Assembly (NCBI GenBank): GCA_030148025.1
Contig: JASBUG010000031.1
Location: forward strand, 53,068-117,067
Origin: Flavobacteriaceae bacterium
GTDB taxonomy: Bacteria > Bacteroidota > Bacteroidia > Flavobacteriales > Flavobacteriaceae
DNA: 64,000 nt
Reading direction: 5' to 3'
Shown: piece by piece, positions 52,483 to 60,930 of the stretch
Layout of the letters: each line of letters starts with the position of its first letter
Numbering within the stretch: position 1 is the first letter of the stretch
Made by a program: the position numbers and the translations under genes
Notes under the pieces: model-generated
Told to the model about the DNA's origin: nothing
The model's input: only the letters and a program-made list of their open reading frames with translations
Databases searched by the model: none

Positions 52483-53754
52483 ATGCAAGAAGACTTTTTA
52501 CATTACTTATGGAGGTGCCAAAAATTCAATGTAATTGATTTTTATTCTACTAATGGTGATCCTATTCAAGTTGTAAAAACAGGAATTCATAATCAAGATG
52601 CCTCTGGTCCAGATTTTTTTAATGCGCAAATAAGAATAGATCAGCAACTTTGGGCTGGTAATATAGAGGTTCATATTAAGTCTAGTGATTGGTATGTGCA
52701 TCATCACGAAACCAATAAAGCATACGATAATGTAATATTGCATGTAGTTTGGGAGCATGATACCGATGTGTTTAGAAAAGATAATTCTGGAATAACGACT
52801 TTAGAGTTAAAACAATATGTTAATAAAGAGGTTTTAGATAGTTATTATAAGCTATTTTCAAAACACCAGAAATGGATCAATTGTGAAAGTCATTTTCATG
52901 AAGTTGATGACTTTATTGTTAATAACTGGCTGGAGCGTTTATTCTTTGAACGTTTAGAAAGAAAATCTAAGGAGATCGAAATACTTTTAAAGCAATCGGC
53001 TAATGATTGGGAAGCTGTACTCTTTAAAATGCTAACAAAAAACTTCGGACTTAAATTAAATGGCGACGCTTTTTTGAGCGTTGCAAATGCAATCGATTTT
53101 TCAATTTTTAGAAAGCATCAAAATAATTTATTACAATTGGAAGCATTGCTTTTTGGGCAGTCTGGTTTATTAGATATAGATGTTGAAGAGGTTTATGTGT
53201 CAGAACTTCAAAATGAATATAAGTTTCTAGCCAACAAATATCAACTATCTAGCATTGGGGTTTTGCCGATACAGTTTTTTAGGTTGCGTCCAAATAATTT
53301 TCCAACAATTAGGTTGGCACAATTGGCGAGTTTGTATCATAAAGAACAATCGTTGTTTTCTAAAATAATAAATGCAAAGAATGTAAATGATTTGTATGAA
53401 CTATTTAAAGTAACAGCATCTCCTTTTTGGGAAACACATTATACTTTTCTTAAATTATCTAAAAAATCAAAAAAACAGTTGACCAAGTCATTTACAGATC
53501 TACTAATAATAAACACAATTGTTCCTCTAAAATTTTGTTATGCTACTTATAGCGGTAACTATGAAAATGAAATTCTTGTAGCAATAATGAAACAATTACA
53601 GTCTGAAAAGAATAGTATTATTGATAAGTTTAATGCTTTAAAACCTATATCAAATTCTGCTTTTTGTTCGCAGGCCTTACTTCAATTAAAAAATAATTAT
53701 TGCACTAAAAATAAATGTTTAGATTGTGCTATCGGAAATACATTAATTGCATAG
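52483..53754 (+). CDS. DUF2851 family protein
   Basis: A 423-aa cytoplasmic protein starting at the ATG at 52483, with QEDFLHYLWR as the conserved DUF2851 opening. An upstream in-frame TTG (52459) is less likely. GPDFFNAQIRIDQQLWAGNIEVHIKSSDW cut short: NAQIRIDQQLWAGNIEVH and NVILHVVWEHD are further family marks, reminiscent of a nuclease-like core, though function is unknown. A Cys cluster (CTKNKCLDCAIGN) closes the protein. A degenerate promoter box TATCTTGC lies just before it. Confidence 0.82.
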   Translation: MQEDFLHYLWRCQKFNVIDFYSTNGDPIQVVKTGIHNQDASGPDFFNAQIRIDQQLWAGNIEVHIKSSDWYVHHHETNKAYDNVILHVVWEHDTDVFRKDNSGITTLELKQYVNKEVLDSYYKLFSKHQKWINCESHFHEVDDFIVNNWLERLFFERLERKSKEIEILLKQSANDWEAVLFKMLTKNFGLKLNGDAFLSVANAIDFSIFRKHQNNLLQLEALLFGQSGLLDIDVEEVYVSELQNEYKFLANKYQLSSIGVLPIQFFRLRPNNFPTIRLAQLASLYHKEQSLFSKIINAKNVNDLYELFKVTASPFWETHYTFLKLSKKSKKQLTKSFTDLLIINTIVPLKFCYATYSGNYENEILVAIMKQLQSEKNSIIDKFNALKPISNSAFCSQALLQLKNNYCTKNKCLDCAIGNTLIA

Positions 53755-53772
53755 ATTTAGTTACCTTGCAGT

Positions 53773-54000
53773 ATGAATGTTTTTTACAAAAGCTTGCTCT
53801 ACTTTCAAAAACATGGCTACTACGTTTGTCAACGAATAGCAGACCGTTTAGGTATTCGGGCTAAAGTAGTAAGAACATCATTTATGTATTTAACATTTGT
53901 AACCCTAGGTTTTGGTTTTGCATTATATTTATTTTTAGCGTTTTGGATTCGCATTAAAGATGTAGTGTATACCAAACGAACATCAGTTTTTGACCTATAA
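53773..54000 (+). CDS. PspC domain protein
   Basis: A 75-aa protein of the PspC type: a short basic N-terminal part (QRIADRLGIRAKVVRTSF) followed by one long hydrophobic helix (about 38-62). In other bacteria PspC senses membrane stress in the phage-shock response, and short single-domain forms are frequent in Bacteroidetes. The potassium-channel gene starts three bases after its stop, which suggests co-expression. A degenerate box TTACCTTGC precedes it. Confidence 0.83.
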   Translation: MNVFYKSLLYFQKHGYYVCQRIADRLGIRAKVVRTSFMYLTFVTLGFGFALYLFLAFWIRIKDVVYTKRTSVFDL

Positions 54001-54003
54001 TTT

Positions 54004-55026
54004 ATGAGCAACCCTTTAATTAAATTATTTCGATCTAAGATCAATACCGCTTTTTTATTACTAGGAGTTTTACTCGTTATTGGTGTGTTTGGTTTTAAAA
54101 TCATGTCGGGCTATTCCTGGTTGGATGCTTTGTATATGACCGTTATAACCATTACTACAGTTGGTTTTGGTGAAGTAAATCCTTTAGATGAAGAAGCCAA
54201 AGTATTTACCATATTCTTAATTTTAACCAGTGTTGTAATTGTAGGATACTCTATTAAGGTAATAACCGAATATATTTTAACTAAGAATAATATTGAAGAA
54301 TTAAAACAAAAGAAGATGCAGAAAAAAATAGACAGCCTTAAAGGTCATATTATTATTTGTGGTTATGGTAGAAATGGAAAACAAGCTGCAACAAAGTTAT
54401 TAGCTTACGGTAAGCCATTTGTGGTTATTGAAAAAAATAAAGAGCAAATAGATAAATACCAAAGCGATATGGTGCCTTTTGTTTTAGGAAACGCTAATGA
54501 AGATGATGTGCTGTTGCAAGCTGGAGTAGATAGGGCAGATTGCTTAATTTCTGCACTACCAAATGATGCCGACAATTTATTCGTTGTGCTTTCTGCACGA
54601 CAAATAAATAAAGATATGAGCATTATTAGTCGTGCTTCTCAAGAAACATCATATAATAAATTAAAATTAGCAGGTGCTAATAATGTAATACTTCCAGATC
54701 GTATTGGTGGCGATCATATGGCGTCTTTGGTTGTAGTACCAGACCTTATAGAATTTATCGATAATTTATCGATTGTTGGGAAATCAAACATCAATATTGA
54801 AGAGATTCCAGTAGAGAAATTATACGATACTTCTGAAGTAAAAACAATTAGAGATCTTGATCTTAGAAAGAAAACAGGATGTAATGTTATAGGATATAAA
54901 GATGTTGATGGCGAGTATTTGGTGAACCCTGAAGCAGACCAAAAATTAATACCAAAATCTAAGATCATTGTACTGGGTAGACCAGAGCAAATACAGATGC
55001 TAAATTCGGTTTACGACATCAACTAA
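54004..55026 (+). CDS. Potassium channel with TrkA-N (RCK) domain
   Basis: A 340-aa ion channel: two transmembrane helices (about 14-33 and 73-95) flank the pore loop with selectivity filter TVGFG (52-56). A cytoplasmic RCK module follows with the Rossmann motif IIICGYGRNGKQAA (about 116-129) and VIEKNKEQ as nucleotide-binding acidic end, then a TrkA-C-like part. It gates K+ flow, probably in response to a nucleotide or Ca2+. It lies directly behind the pspC-like gene. Confidence 0.92.
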   Translation: MSNPLIKLFRSKINTAFLLLGVLLVIGVFGFKIMSGYSWLDALYMTVITITTVGFGEVNPLDEEAKVFTIFLILTSVVIVGYSIKVITEYILTKNNIEELKQKKMQKKIDSLKGHIIICGYGRNGKQAATKLLAYGKPFVVIEKNKEQIDKYQSDMVPFVLGNANEDDVLLQAGVDRADCLISALPNDADNLFVVLSARQINKDMSIISRASQETSYNKLKLAGANNVILPDRIGGDHMASLVVVPDLIEFIDNLSIVGKSNINIEEIPVEKLYDTSEVKTIRDLDLRKKTGCNVIGYKDVDGEYLVNPEADQKLIPKSKIIVLGRPEQIQMLNSVYDIN

Positions 55027-55133
55027 CATCACCCTTTTTAACAGCCAATGTTTTAAAAACTCATTTTTTTTTAGTTTCTTGCTAGCTTTAAGTTAAATTT
55101 TAAGATAAAACTACTAACTAACATTTTATAATT

Positions 55134-56732
55134 ATGAAGAAATATCTTCTTTCCCTATTTACATTAATATTACCGCTTTTAACCTACGCGCAAGAGGCAG
55201 AAAAAGGACTTGATCAAAGAATTGATGAAGCGTTTCAACCGGTATCTGACTTCTTTAGTAAAGTTATTTTCTTTGAAATAATGGGTACACCATTTGTATT
55301 GATCTTATTGGTTGGTAGTGCTGCTTTCTTTACTATTTATTTTGGGTTCCCAAACATTAGATACTTTGGAAAAGCAATCAATACTGTTAGAGGTAAATAT
55401 GACGAAATAGAAGGAGGCCATGAGGCTGCTGAAACTTCTATGACTATTGATGGAGATATTAGAGATACCATTCGTGATGAAAGTCAGGAAGGAGAAGTGT
55501 CACACTTTCAGGCATTGGCAACTGCAGTATCAGGAACCGTAGGTAATGGTAACATCGCAGGTGTGGCTTTAGCAATTGCTTTAGGTGGTCCTGGAGCAAC
55601 ATTCTGGATGATTATTTGTGGACTGTTAGGTATGTCAACTAAGTTTGTTGAATGTACTTTAGGTGTTCAGTATAGAGATGTTGATGAAGAAGGCACCGTT
55701 TATGGAGGTCCAATGTACTATATCACTAGAGGATTAAAAGAAAGAGGTTTTGCAACGTTAGGTAAAGTAGCTGCTGTATTCTTTGCAATTTTCTGTATTG
55801 GTGGTTCATTTGGTGGTGGAAATGCTGCGCAATCAAACCAGGCAACTGTAGTCCTTAAAGAATTAATGGGCTTAGAAAGTGCAAGTGCAGGTGCAATTAT
55901 AGGCCTAATTATGGCCATAGTAGTTGGAATTATTATTATTGGAGGAATCAAGCGTATTGCTTCAGTTACTGAAAAAGTAGTGCCATTTATGGCGGTACTT
56001 TATATAGTAGCTTGTTTATATATAATCTTAAGTAATTTCTCAGCTATTGATGATGCATTTGGGTTGATCTTTGCGGAAGCATTTAATCCAAAAGCTATTG
56101 GAGTTGGTGGTGTAATTGGAGTGTTGTTAGTTGGTTTCCAACGTGCAGCATTCTCTAACGAAGCAGGTGCAGGTTCTGCATCAATTGCGCACTCTGCAGT
56201 AAAAACAAAATATTCAGCTTCTGAAGGTTTAGTAGCGTTATTAGAGCCATTTATTGATACCGTAGTAATTTGTACAATGACTGCGCTTGTTATTATCATT
56301 TTCAACACTGGAGGTGTATTCGAATATGGAGGTGATGGTACTGGTGGAGTTCTTATTGATGGTATGCGCTATGAAGGAGCAGGAATTACATCTAAAGCTT
56401 TCGCAGAATACATTCCTTACTCTAACGTATTCTTAACGATAGCAGTGGTATTATTTGCTGTATCTACTATGATCTCTTGGTCATACTACGGATTACAGTC
56501 TTGGAAGTTCTTATTCGGAAGAGGAAAGACTGCTGATATGACTTATAAAATACTTTTCTGTGTATTTGTAATCATTGGTGCTGCTGCAAGTATGGGATCT
56601 ATCTGGGCATTCTCAGATGCAATGATCTTTGCAATGGTGTTCCCTAACATGATAGGATTATATTTCTTATTCCCAGTTGTTAAAAAACAACTTAGAAGAT
56701 ATCTTGACGCAATTAAAGCAGTTAAAGCTTAA
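55134..56732 (+). CDS. Sodium:alanine/glycine symporter, AGCS family
   Basis: A 532-aa inner-membrane transporter with about ten helices that takes up alanine or glycine with Na+. The AGCS signature is visible in QALATAVSGTVGNGNIAGVA, TKFVECTLGVQYRD, VYGGPMYYI and RAAFSNEAGAGSASIAHSA. The N-terminus has an extra hydrophobic segment ending TYAQ that looks like a signal peptide, a feature of Bacteroidetes members, and an acidic insert (75-110). The 107-bp upstream gap shows no riboswitch-like fold. Confidence 0.93.
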   Translation: MKKYLLSLFTLILPLLTYAQEAEKGLDQRIDEAFQPVSDFFSKVIFFEIMGTPFVLILLVGSAAFFTIYFGFPNIRYFGKAINTVRGKYDEIEGGHEAAETSMTIDGDIRDTIRDESQEGEVSHFQALATAVSGTVGNGNIAGVALAIALGGPGATFWMIICGLLGMSTKFVECTLGVQYRDVDEEGTVYGGPMYYITRGLKERGFATLGKVAAVFFAIFCIGGSFGGGNAAQSNQATVVLKELMGLESASAGAIIGLIMAIVVGIIIIGGIKRIASVTEKVVPFMAVLYIVACLYIILSNFSAIDDAFGLIFAEAFNPKAIGVGGVIGVLLVGFQRAAFSNEAGAGSASIAHSAVKTKYSASEGLVALLEPFIDTVVICTMTALVIIIFNTGGVFEYGGDGTGGVLIDGMRYEGAGITSKAFAEYIPYSNVFLTIAVVLFAVSTMISWSYYGLQSWKFLFGRGKTADMTYKILFCVFVIIGAAASMGSIWAFSDAMIFAMVFPNMIGLYFLFPVVKKQLRRYLDAIKAVKA

Positions 56733-56749
56733 ACTTTAAAACACATATT

Positions 56750-57607
56750 ATGAAATCCCATTTCAAGTTCACTAAAGGACAACGGAATGGGATTTTTTTA
56801 TTACTACTATTAGTCGTTATATTTCAATGTATATACTTCTTTGTTGATCTTACGCCTGAAAAGATTGTAGTTGACAAGAGCAAACTGGAAATATTTGAGA
56901 AAGAGGTCGATTCTTTGCGTTTAGCTGCATTAGAAAAAAGACAGCCAAAATTATTTCCGTTTAACCCTAATTATATTACCGATTATAAAGGTTATACTTT
57001 AGGGATGAATAATGAAGAGATAGATAGGTTGTTGGCATTTCGTAAACAGGATAAGTGGGTCAACTCTGCAAAACAATTTCAGGAAGTAACACAGGTGTCC
57101 GATTCTTTATTGAGTGTGATAGCGCCATATTTTAAATTCCCAGATTGGGTGAATAGATCAAGAACGGTTTCTAGGGTGAATAGCAAACCAAACACGTTTG
57201 AGACAAAAGGCGATTTAAATAAAGCAACAGCAACTCAACTGCAAAGAGTAAATGGAATTGGAAAAACATTATCCGACCGTATTATTAAATTCAGGAATAG
57301 CTTTCAAGGCGGATTCATTGCAGATATACAATTAAATGATGTTTATGGCCTGTCACCTGAAGTTATTGAGAGGTTAACTAATGAGTTTACCGTTAAAACA
57401 CCTAGACAAATTAGTAAGTTCAACTTAAATACTGCAACAATTGAGGAGTTGGTGACTGTTCAGCACATAGATTACGAATTGGCATACGAGATTGTTGATC
57501 AAAGAACCTTAAGAGAGGGTTTTAAATCTTTCGATGAATTGCTTAAAGTAAAGGGATTTCCTGCCGACAAAATTGAGATAATTAAACTATATTTGAGTCT
57601 CAATTAA
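56750..57607 (+). CDS. ComEA-like helix-hairpin-helix protein
   Basis: A 285-aa protein with one N-terminal membrane helix (about 13-31) and a periplasmic part holding several helix-hairpin-helix DNA-binding motifs: LNKATATQLQRVNGIGKTLS (about 155-175), NTATIEELVTVQHIDYELA near 225 and a third less regular one near 80. ComEA binds incoming DNA during transformation in competent bacteria, so it could do so here, but HhH proteins of this layout are general in Bacteroidetes. It lies 17 bp after the symporter and 17 bp before the dehydrogenase. Confidence 0.83.
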   Translation: MKSHFKFTKGQRNGIFLLLLLVVIFQCIYFFVDLTPEKIVVDKSKLEIFEKEVDSLRLAALEKRQPKLFPFNPNYITDYKGYTLGMNNEEIDRLLAFRKQDKWVNSAKQFQEVTQVSDSLLSVIAPYFKFPDWVNRSRTVSRVNSKPNTFETKGDLNKATATQLQRVNGIGKTLSDRIIKFRNSFQGGFIADIQLNDVYGLSPEVIERLTNEFTVKTPRQISKFNLNTATIEELVTVQHIDYELAYEIVDQRTLREGFKSFDELLKVKGFPADKIEIIKLYLSLN

Positions 57608-57624
57608 TAAGTACCATTTAGATA

Positions 57625-58764
57625 ATGAATTTTGATTACAGTGAAGAGCAGTTGTTAATTGCAGCGTCTGCTAGAGATTTTGCAGAACAGTATATTCGTC
57701 CGAATATTATGGAGTGGGATGAAGCTCAAATTTTTCCAGTAGAACTTTTTAAAAAAGCAGGAGAAATGGGTTTTATGGGTGTTTTTGTAGACGAGAAATA
57801 TGGAGGTTCAGGATTGAGTTATCATGAGTATATTTCTATAATCGAAGAAATCTCGAAGGTAGATCCTTCTATTGGCCTTTCTGTTGCTGCACATAACTCT
57901 TTGTGTACAGGCCACATTTATTATTTCGGGAATGAAACTCAAAAGCAAAAATGGTTGCCAAGACTAACGTCTGCTGAATGGATTGGCGCTTGGGGATTAA
58001 CCGAGCATAATACTGGTAGTGATGCTGGAGGTATGAACACCACAGCTACTAAAGATGGTGATTATTATATATTAAATGGTGCTAAAAATTTTATCACACA
58101 TGGTAAAAGTGGTGATGTGGCAGTAGTGATTGCTAGAACTGGTGAGAAAGGAGATTCTAGAGGAATGTCTGCTTTTGTTGTTGAAAAAGGAACTCCTGGG
58201 TTTACATCAGGGAAAAAAGAAGATAAATTAGGAATGCGTGCTAGTGAGACTGCCGAATTGGTTTTTGATAATTGCCGTGTTCATAAAGATAATATGCTTG
58301 GGGAAGAGGGAGAAGGTTTTGTGCAATCGTTAAAAGTACTTGATGGTGGGCGAATTTCAATTGGTGCGCTTGCACTAGGAATAGCTAAAGGCGCCTATGA
58401 AGCCTCTTTAAAATATTCTAAAGAACGTCATCAGTTTGGAAAGCCTATTTCGAGTTTTCAAGGTATCTCTTTTAAATTAGCTGATATGGCTACCGAAATT
58501 GAAGCATCCGAATTGTTACTTCATAAGGCAGCTTCAAAAAAGAATGCAGGTGAACGTATGACCAAGTTGGGTGCCATGGCAAAAATGTATGCCAGTGAGG
58601 TATGTGTAAAAGTAGCTAACGATGCGGTGCAAATTCATGGTGGATATGGTTATACTAAAGAATTTCCAGTAGAGAAATTTTACCGCGATTCTAAGTTATG
58701 TACTATTGGAGAAGGAACTACCGAAATCCAAAAATTAGTAATTGCTAGAAATATTTTAAAATAA
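57625..58764 (+). CDS. Acyl-CoA dehydrogenase
   Basis: A 379-aa flavoenzyme performing the first step of fatty-acid or branched-chain acyl-CoA beta-oxidation. AWGLTEHNTGSDAGG and GAKNFITHG are the FAD and substrate motifs, VQIHGGYGYTKEFPVEKFYRD and GEGTTEIQKLVIARNIL the C-terminal ones. The acyl chain preference (short-chain likely) is not determined. No electron-transfer flavoprotein gene is next to it. The rpsU promoter starts 12 bp after its stop. Confidence 0.93.
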   Translation: MNFDYSEEQLLIAASARDFAEQYIRPNIMEWDEAQIFPVELFKKAGEMGFMGVFVDEKYGGSGLSYHEYISIIEEISKVDPSIGLSVAAHNSLCTGHIYYFGNETQKQKWLPRLTSAEWIGAWGLTEHNTGSDAGGMNTTATKDGDYYILNGAKNFITHGKSGDVAVVIARTGEKGDSRGMSAFVVEKGTPGFTSGKKEDKLGMRASETAELVFDNCRVHKDNMLGEEGEGFVQSLKVLDGGRISIGALALGIAKGAYEASLKYSKERHQFGKPISSFQGISFKLADMATEIEASELLLHKAASKKNAGERMTKLGAMAKMYASEVCVKVANDAVQIHGGYGYTKEFPVEKFYRDSKLCTIGEGTTEIQKLVIARNILK

Positions 58765-58776
58765 AATATCAAAAGG

Positions 58777-58806
58777 TTTGTAAATTTATATTTAGTTGTA
58801 TCTTTG
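58777..58806 (+). promoter_or_regulatory. Promoter of rpsU (TTTG-N18-TAnnTTTG)
   Basis: TTTG at 58777-58780 and TATCTTTG at 58799-58806, separated by 18 bp, form a textbook Bacteroidetes promoter. The gene start is at 58844, leaving a leader of about 30 nt that contains the strong SD. Confidence 0.85.
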
Positions 58807-58827
58807 CAGTCCGAAATTCTAAAAGAG

Positions 58828-58833
58828 AGGAGG
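58828..58833 (+). promoter_or_regulatory. Strong Shine-Dalgarno sequence of rpsU
   Basis: AGGAGG ten bases before the ATG. Flavobacterial genes seldom have an SD because ribosomal proteins including bS21 cover the 16S anti-SD. The rpsU mRNA is the known exception, proposed to be read by ribosomes lacking bS21 as self-regulation. It is the clearest SD I noticed in the window. Confidence 0.85.
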
Positions 58834-58843
58834 TTAAGCAACT

Positions 58844-59038
58844 ATGTTAATAATACCAATTAAAGAAGGAGAAAATATAGATAGAGCGCTAAAGCGTTTT
58901 AAGAGAAAGTTTGATAAAACTGGAACTAAAAGAGCATTACAAACACGTAAGCAATATGTTAAGCCTTCAGTGAAGCGTAGAGCACAAATTCAAAAAGCGC
59001 AATACATTCAGCGATTAAGAGATGCAGAAGAAATCTAG
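58844..59038 (+). CDS. rpsU: 30S ribosomal protein bS21
   Basis: A 64-aa basic protein of the small ribosomal subunit. PIKEGENIDRALKRFKRKFDK is the S21 signature and the C-terminus is rich in Arg, Lys and Gln (RKQYVKPSVKRRAQIQKAQY cut short: KPSVKRRAQIQKAQY). In flavobacteria bS21 helps hide the anti-Shine-Dalgarno sequence of 16S rRNA. The gene has its own perfect promoter, a strong SD and a perfect terminator, so its expression is self-contained. Confidence 0.97.
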   Translation: MLIIPIKEGENIDRALKRFKRKFDKTGTKRALQTRKQYVKPSVKRRAQIQKAQYIQRLRDAEEI

Positions 59039-59059
59039 AGAGCTGTAAACAATATAAAG

Positions 59060-59091
59060 AATCCCGTAACTTTTGTTACGGGATTTTTTTT
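59060..59091 (+). terminator. Terminator after rpsU
   Basis: AATCCCGTAAC and GTTACGGGATT form a perfect 11-bp stem around TTTT, followed by eight T. Confidence 0.95.
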
Positions 59092-59153
59092 GATCTATAT
59101 ATTACGGTGAAACTTTAAGTTTTGTATTTTTATATAACAGTAATTAATAGCGT

Positions 59154-60041
59154 ATGTCATTTAATTCTTTTAGAGATTATTTATTACTAGAGAAAAACTA
59201 TTCACCGCATACGGTTAATGCCTATTTAAAGGACCTGGAAAGTTTTAGAGAATTTAATGAACTGGAATTTGGCGAAGCACATATTAATGCTGTTAACTAT
59301 TCGCAAATAAGAAGCTGGATCATTAACCTGGTGGAGAGCGGAATTTCTAATCGTAGTATTAATAGAAAAATATCATCCCTCAATTCTTATTACAAATTTT
59401 TGTTGAAGGTAGAAGCTATTACTAAAAACCCATTAGCAAAACACAAAGCACTTAAAGTAAGTAAGAAAGTGCAAATACCATTTTCGCAAAAAGAGGTGGA
59501 CGATGTTCTAAACGATTTTAATTTCGATAATACATTTGAAGGTATTAGAGATAGACTCATTATAGAGTTGTTTTATTCTACAGGAATCCGTCGTATTGAA
59601 TTAGTGCAATTGCAACTTCAAGATGTAGACCTTTCACAAAAAACTCTTAAAGTTTTAGGTAAGCGAAATAAGGAAAGATACATCCCGTTACTTAATAATG
59701 TTATAAACACAATCACGGAGTATTTTAGTAAGCGAAATGCCTTGGAAGAAATCACTGATAAGCAAGCGCTGTTTTTGACTAAAAAGGGCGATAAAATTTA
59801 TGAAACACTTGTTTACCGAATAATAAATGAGTATTTTAGTAAGGCATCAACCAAGGTAAAAAAGAGTCCGCATATATTAAGACATTCGTTTGCAACTCAT
59901 TTACTAAATCAAGGTGCCGATTTAAATGCAGTAAAAGAACTACTTGGACATTCCAGTTTAGCAGCTACCCAAGTTTATACACATAATAGTATAGCTGAGC
60001 TTAAAAAGGTACATGCTAAATCACATCCAAGAAATAAATAA
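59154..60041 (+). CDS. xerC: Tyrosine recombinase XerC-like
   Basis: A 295-aa site-specific recombinase. The N-terminal SAM-like core-binding domain covers about 1-90 and the catalytic domain 105-295 with R146 (STGIRRIEL), a Lys in the beta-hairpin (about 170-173), H240 and R243 in HILRHSFATHL, H266 in LLGHSSL and the nucleophile Y275 in TQVYTH. Length and layout match chromosome-dimer-resolving XerC/XerD. Its place between rpsU and hpf is a conserved flavobacterial arrangement, so it is the housekeeping enzyme and not a phage integrase. Confidence 0.9.
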   Translation: MSFNSFRDYLLLEKNYSPHTVNAYLKDLESFREFNELEFGEAHINAVNYSQIRSWIINLVESGISNRSINRKISSLNSYYKFLLKVEAITKNPLAKHKALKVSKKVQIPFSQKEVDDVLNDFNFDNTFEGIRDRLIIELFYSTGIRRIELVQLQLQDVDLSQKTLKVLGKRNKERYIPLLNNVINTITEYFSKRNALEEITDKQALFLTKKGDKIYETLVYRIINEYFSKASTKVKKSPHILRHSFATHLLNQGADLNAVKELLGHSSLAATQVYTHNSIAELKKVHAKSHPRNK

Positions 60042-60081
60042 ACACTATCACATATTGTCTAACCCAAAAAAACGAAGAAAG

Positions 60082-60384
60082 ATGAAAGTAAACACACAAT
60101 CAGTCAACTTCAATGCAGATCAAAAATTAATCGATTTTATTCAAAAACGAATGGATAAATTAGAGTTATATTATGATAAGGTCATTAAATCTGACGTGTT
60201 TTTGAAAGTTGAAAATACAAGCGATAAGGAAAATAAAATATTTGAAGCAAGAGTAAGTGTTCCAGGAGATAGTTTCGTGGTAAAGAAAGTTTGTAAAACT
60301 TTCGAAGAAGGAGCAGATTCTGCCGTTAATTCGTTAGAAAGACAATTAAAAAAACGCAAACAAAAATTAAGAGCATATTTATAG
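60082..60384 (+). CDS. hpf: Ribosome hibernation promoting factor, short HPF/RaiA
   Basis: A 100-aa protein starting at the ATG at 60082 (MKVNTQSVNFNADQKL). The frame is open further upstream into the end of xerC, but this start matches the family. The beta-alpha-beta-beta-beta-alpha core is visible: QKLIDFIQKRMDKLELYYD helix, SDVFLKVEN, IFEARVSVPGD, then AVNSLERQLKKRKQKLRAYL. It binds the small subunit in stationary phase and blocks the tRNA sites. It lies 40 bp after xerC and may share its transcript. Confidence 0.9.
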   Translation: MKVNTQSVNFNADQKLIDFIQKRMDKLELYYDKVIKSDVFLKVENTSDKENKIFEARVSVPGDSFVVKKVCKTFEEGADSAVNSLERQLKKRKQKLRAYL

Positions 60385-60406
60385 AGAAAATTTCGCAAAA
60401 AATGTT

Positions 60407-60435
60407 TTGATTAAAAAAAAATATATATACATTTG
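60407..60435 (+). promoter_or_regulatory. Promoter of the tRNA-tuf operon (TTG-N18-TAnnTTTG)
   Basis: TTG at 60407-60409 and TACATTTG at 60428-60435 with an 18-bp spacer. It lies about 50 bp before the first tRNA and probably drives four tRNAs, tuf and perhaps the genes beyond. Confidence 0.82.
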
Positions 60436-60486
60436 CAGTCCGTTAGAAATAGCGGGCTTTTTTGTTGCGAAAAAGCGAAAAGAAAA

Positions 60487-60560
60487 GCCGATATAGCTCA
60501 GCTGGCTAGAGCAGCTGATTTGTAATCAGCAGGTCGTGGGTTCGAGTCCCTCTATCGGCT
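60487..60560 (+). tRNA. tRNA-Thr (anticodon TGT)
   Basis: GCCGATA pairs with TATCGGC in the acceptor stem. The anticodon loop TTTGTAA gives TGT between GCTGA and TCAGC. The T-arm has TTCGAGT. Length 74 nt. The 3' CCA is not encoded (TCA follows). Confidence 0.95.
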
Positions 60561-60597
60561 CAAGTTCTTTTAAAGACTGATGATTTTTTAAAACTGA

Positions 60598-60680
60598 GGG
60601 GAGATACTCAAGCGGCCAACGAGGACAGACTGTAAATCTGTTGGTTTTTACCTTCGCAGGTTCGAATCCTGCTCTCCCCA
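60598..60680 (+). tRNA. tRNA-Tyr (anticodon GTA)
   Basis: GGGGAGA pairs with TCTCCCC. The anticodon loop CTGTAAA gives GTA. A long variable arm makes it 83 nt, as expected for a class II bacterial tRNA-Tyr. Confidence 0.95.
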
Positions 60681-60708
60681 CATTTTAAAGGATTTTTTAA
60701 AAATTATT

Positions 60709-60781
60709 GCGGGAGTAGCTCAGTTGGTAGAGCGTCAGCCTTCCAAGCTGAATGTCGCCGGTTCGAACCCGGTCTCCCGCT
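60709..60781 (+). tRNA. tRNA-Gly (anticodon TCC)
   Basis: GCGGGAG pairs with CTCCCGC. The anticodon loop CTTCCAA gives TCC. T-arm with GTTCGAACC. Length 73 nt, discriminator T. Confidence 0.95.
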
Positions 60782-60793
60782 CTAAGTTTTTTG

Positions 60794-60865
60794 GCCGGTG
60801 TAGCTCAGGGGTAGAGCGTTTCCTTGGTAAGGAAGAGGTCACGGGTTCAAATCCCGTCATTGGCT
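60794..60865 (+). tRNA. tRNA-Thr (anticodon GGT)
   Basis: GCCGGTG pairs with CATTGGC, including two G:T pairs in the middle of the acceptor stem. The anticodon loop TTGGTAA gives GGT. Length 72 nt. It is the second threonine tRNA in the cluster. Confidence 0.94.
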
Positions 60866-60930
60866 CTTTTAAAGTTTGTAAAAAATTAGAACACTAATAT
60901 TATTATATAACTAAGATTAAATTTTAAATC

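Noticed and set aside
55027..55133. Glycine riboswitch before the AGCS symporter
   Set aside because: The 107-bp gap is AT-rich without the paired conserved elements of a glycine aptamer.
59154..60041. Phage or island integrase
   Set aside because: Gene order rpsU-xerC-hpf is a conserved flavobacterial arrangement, and no attachment-site repeat was found at the neighbouring tRNA genes.
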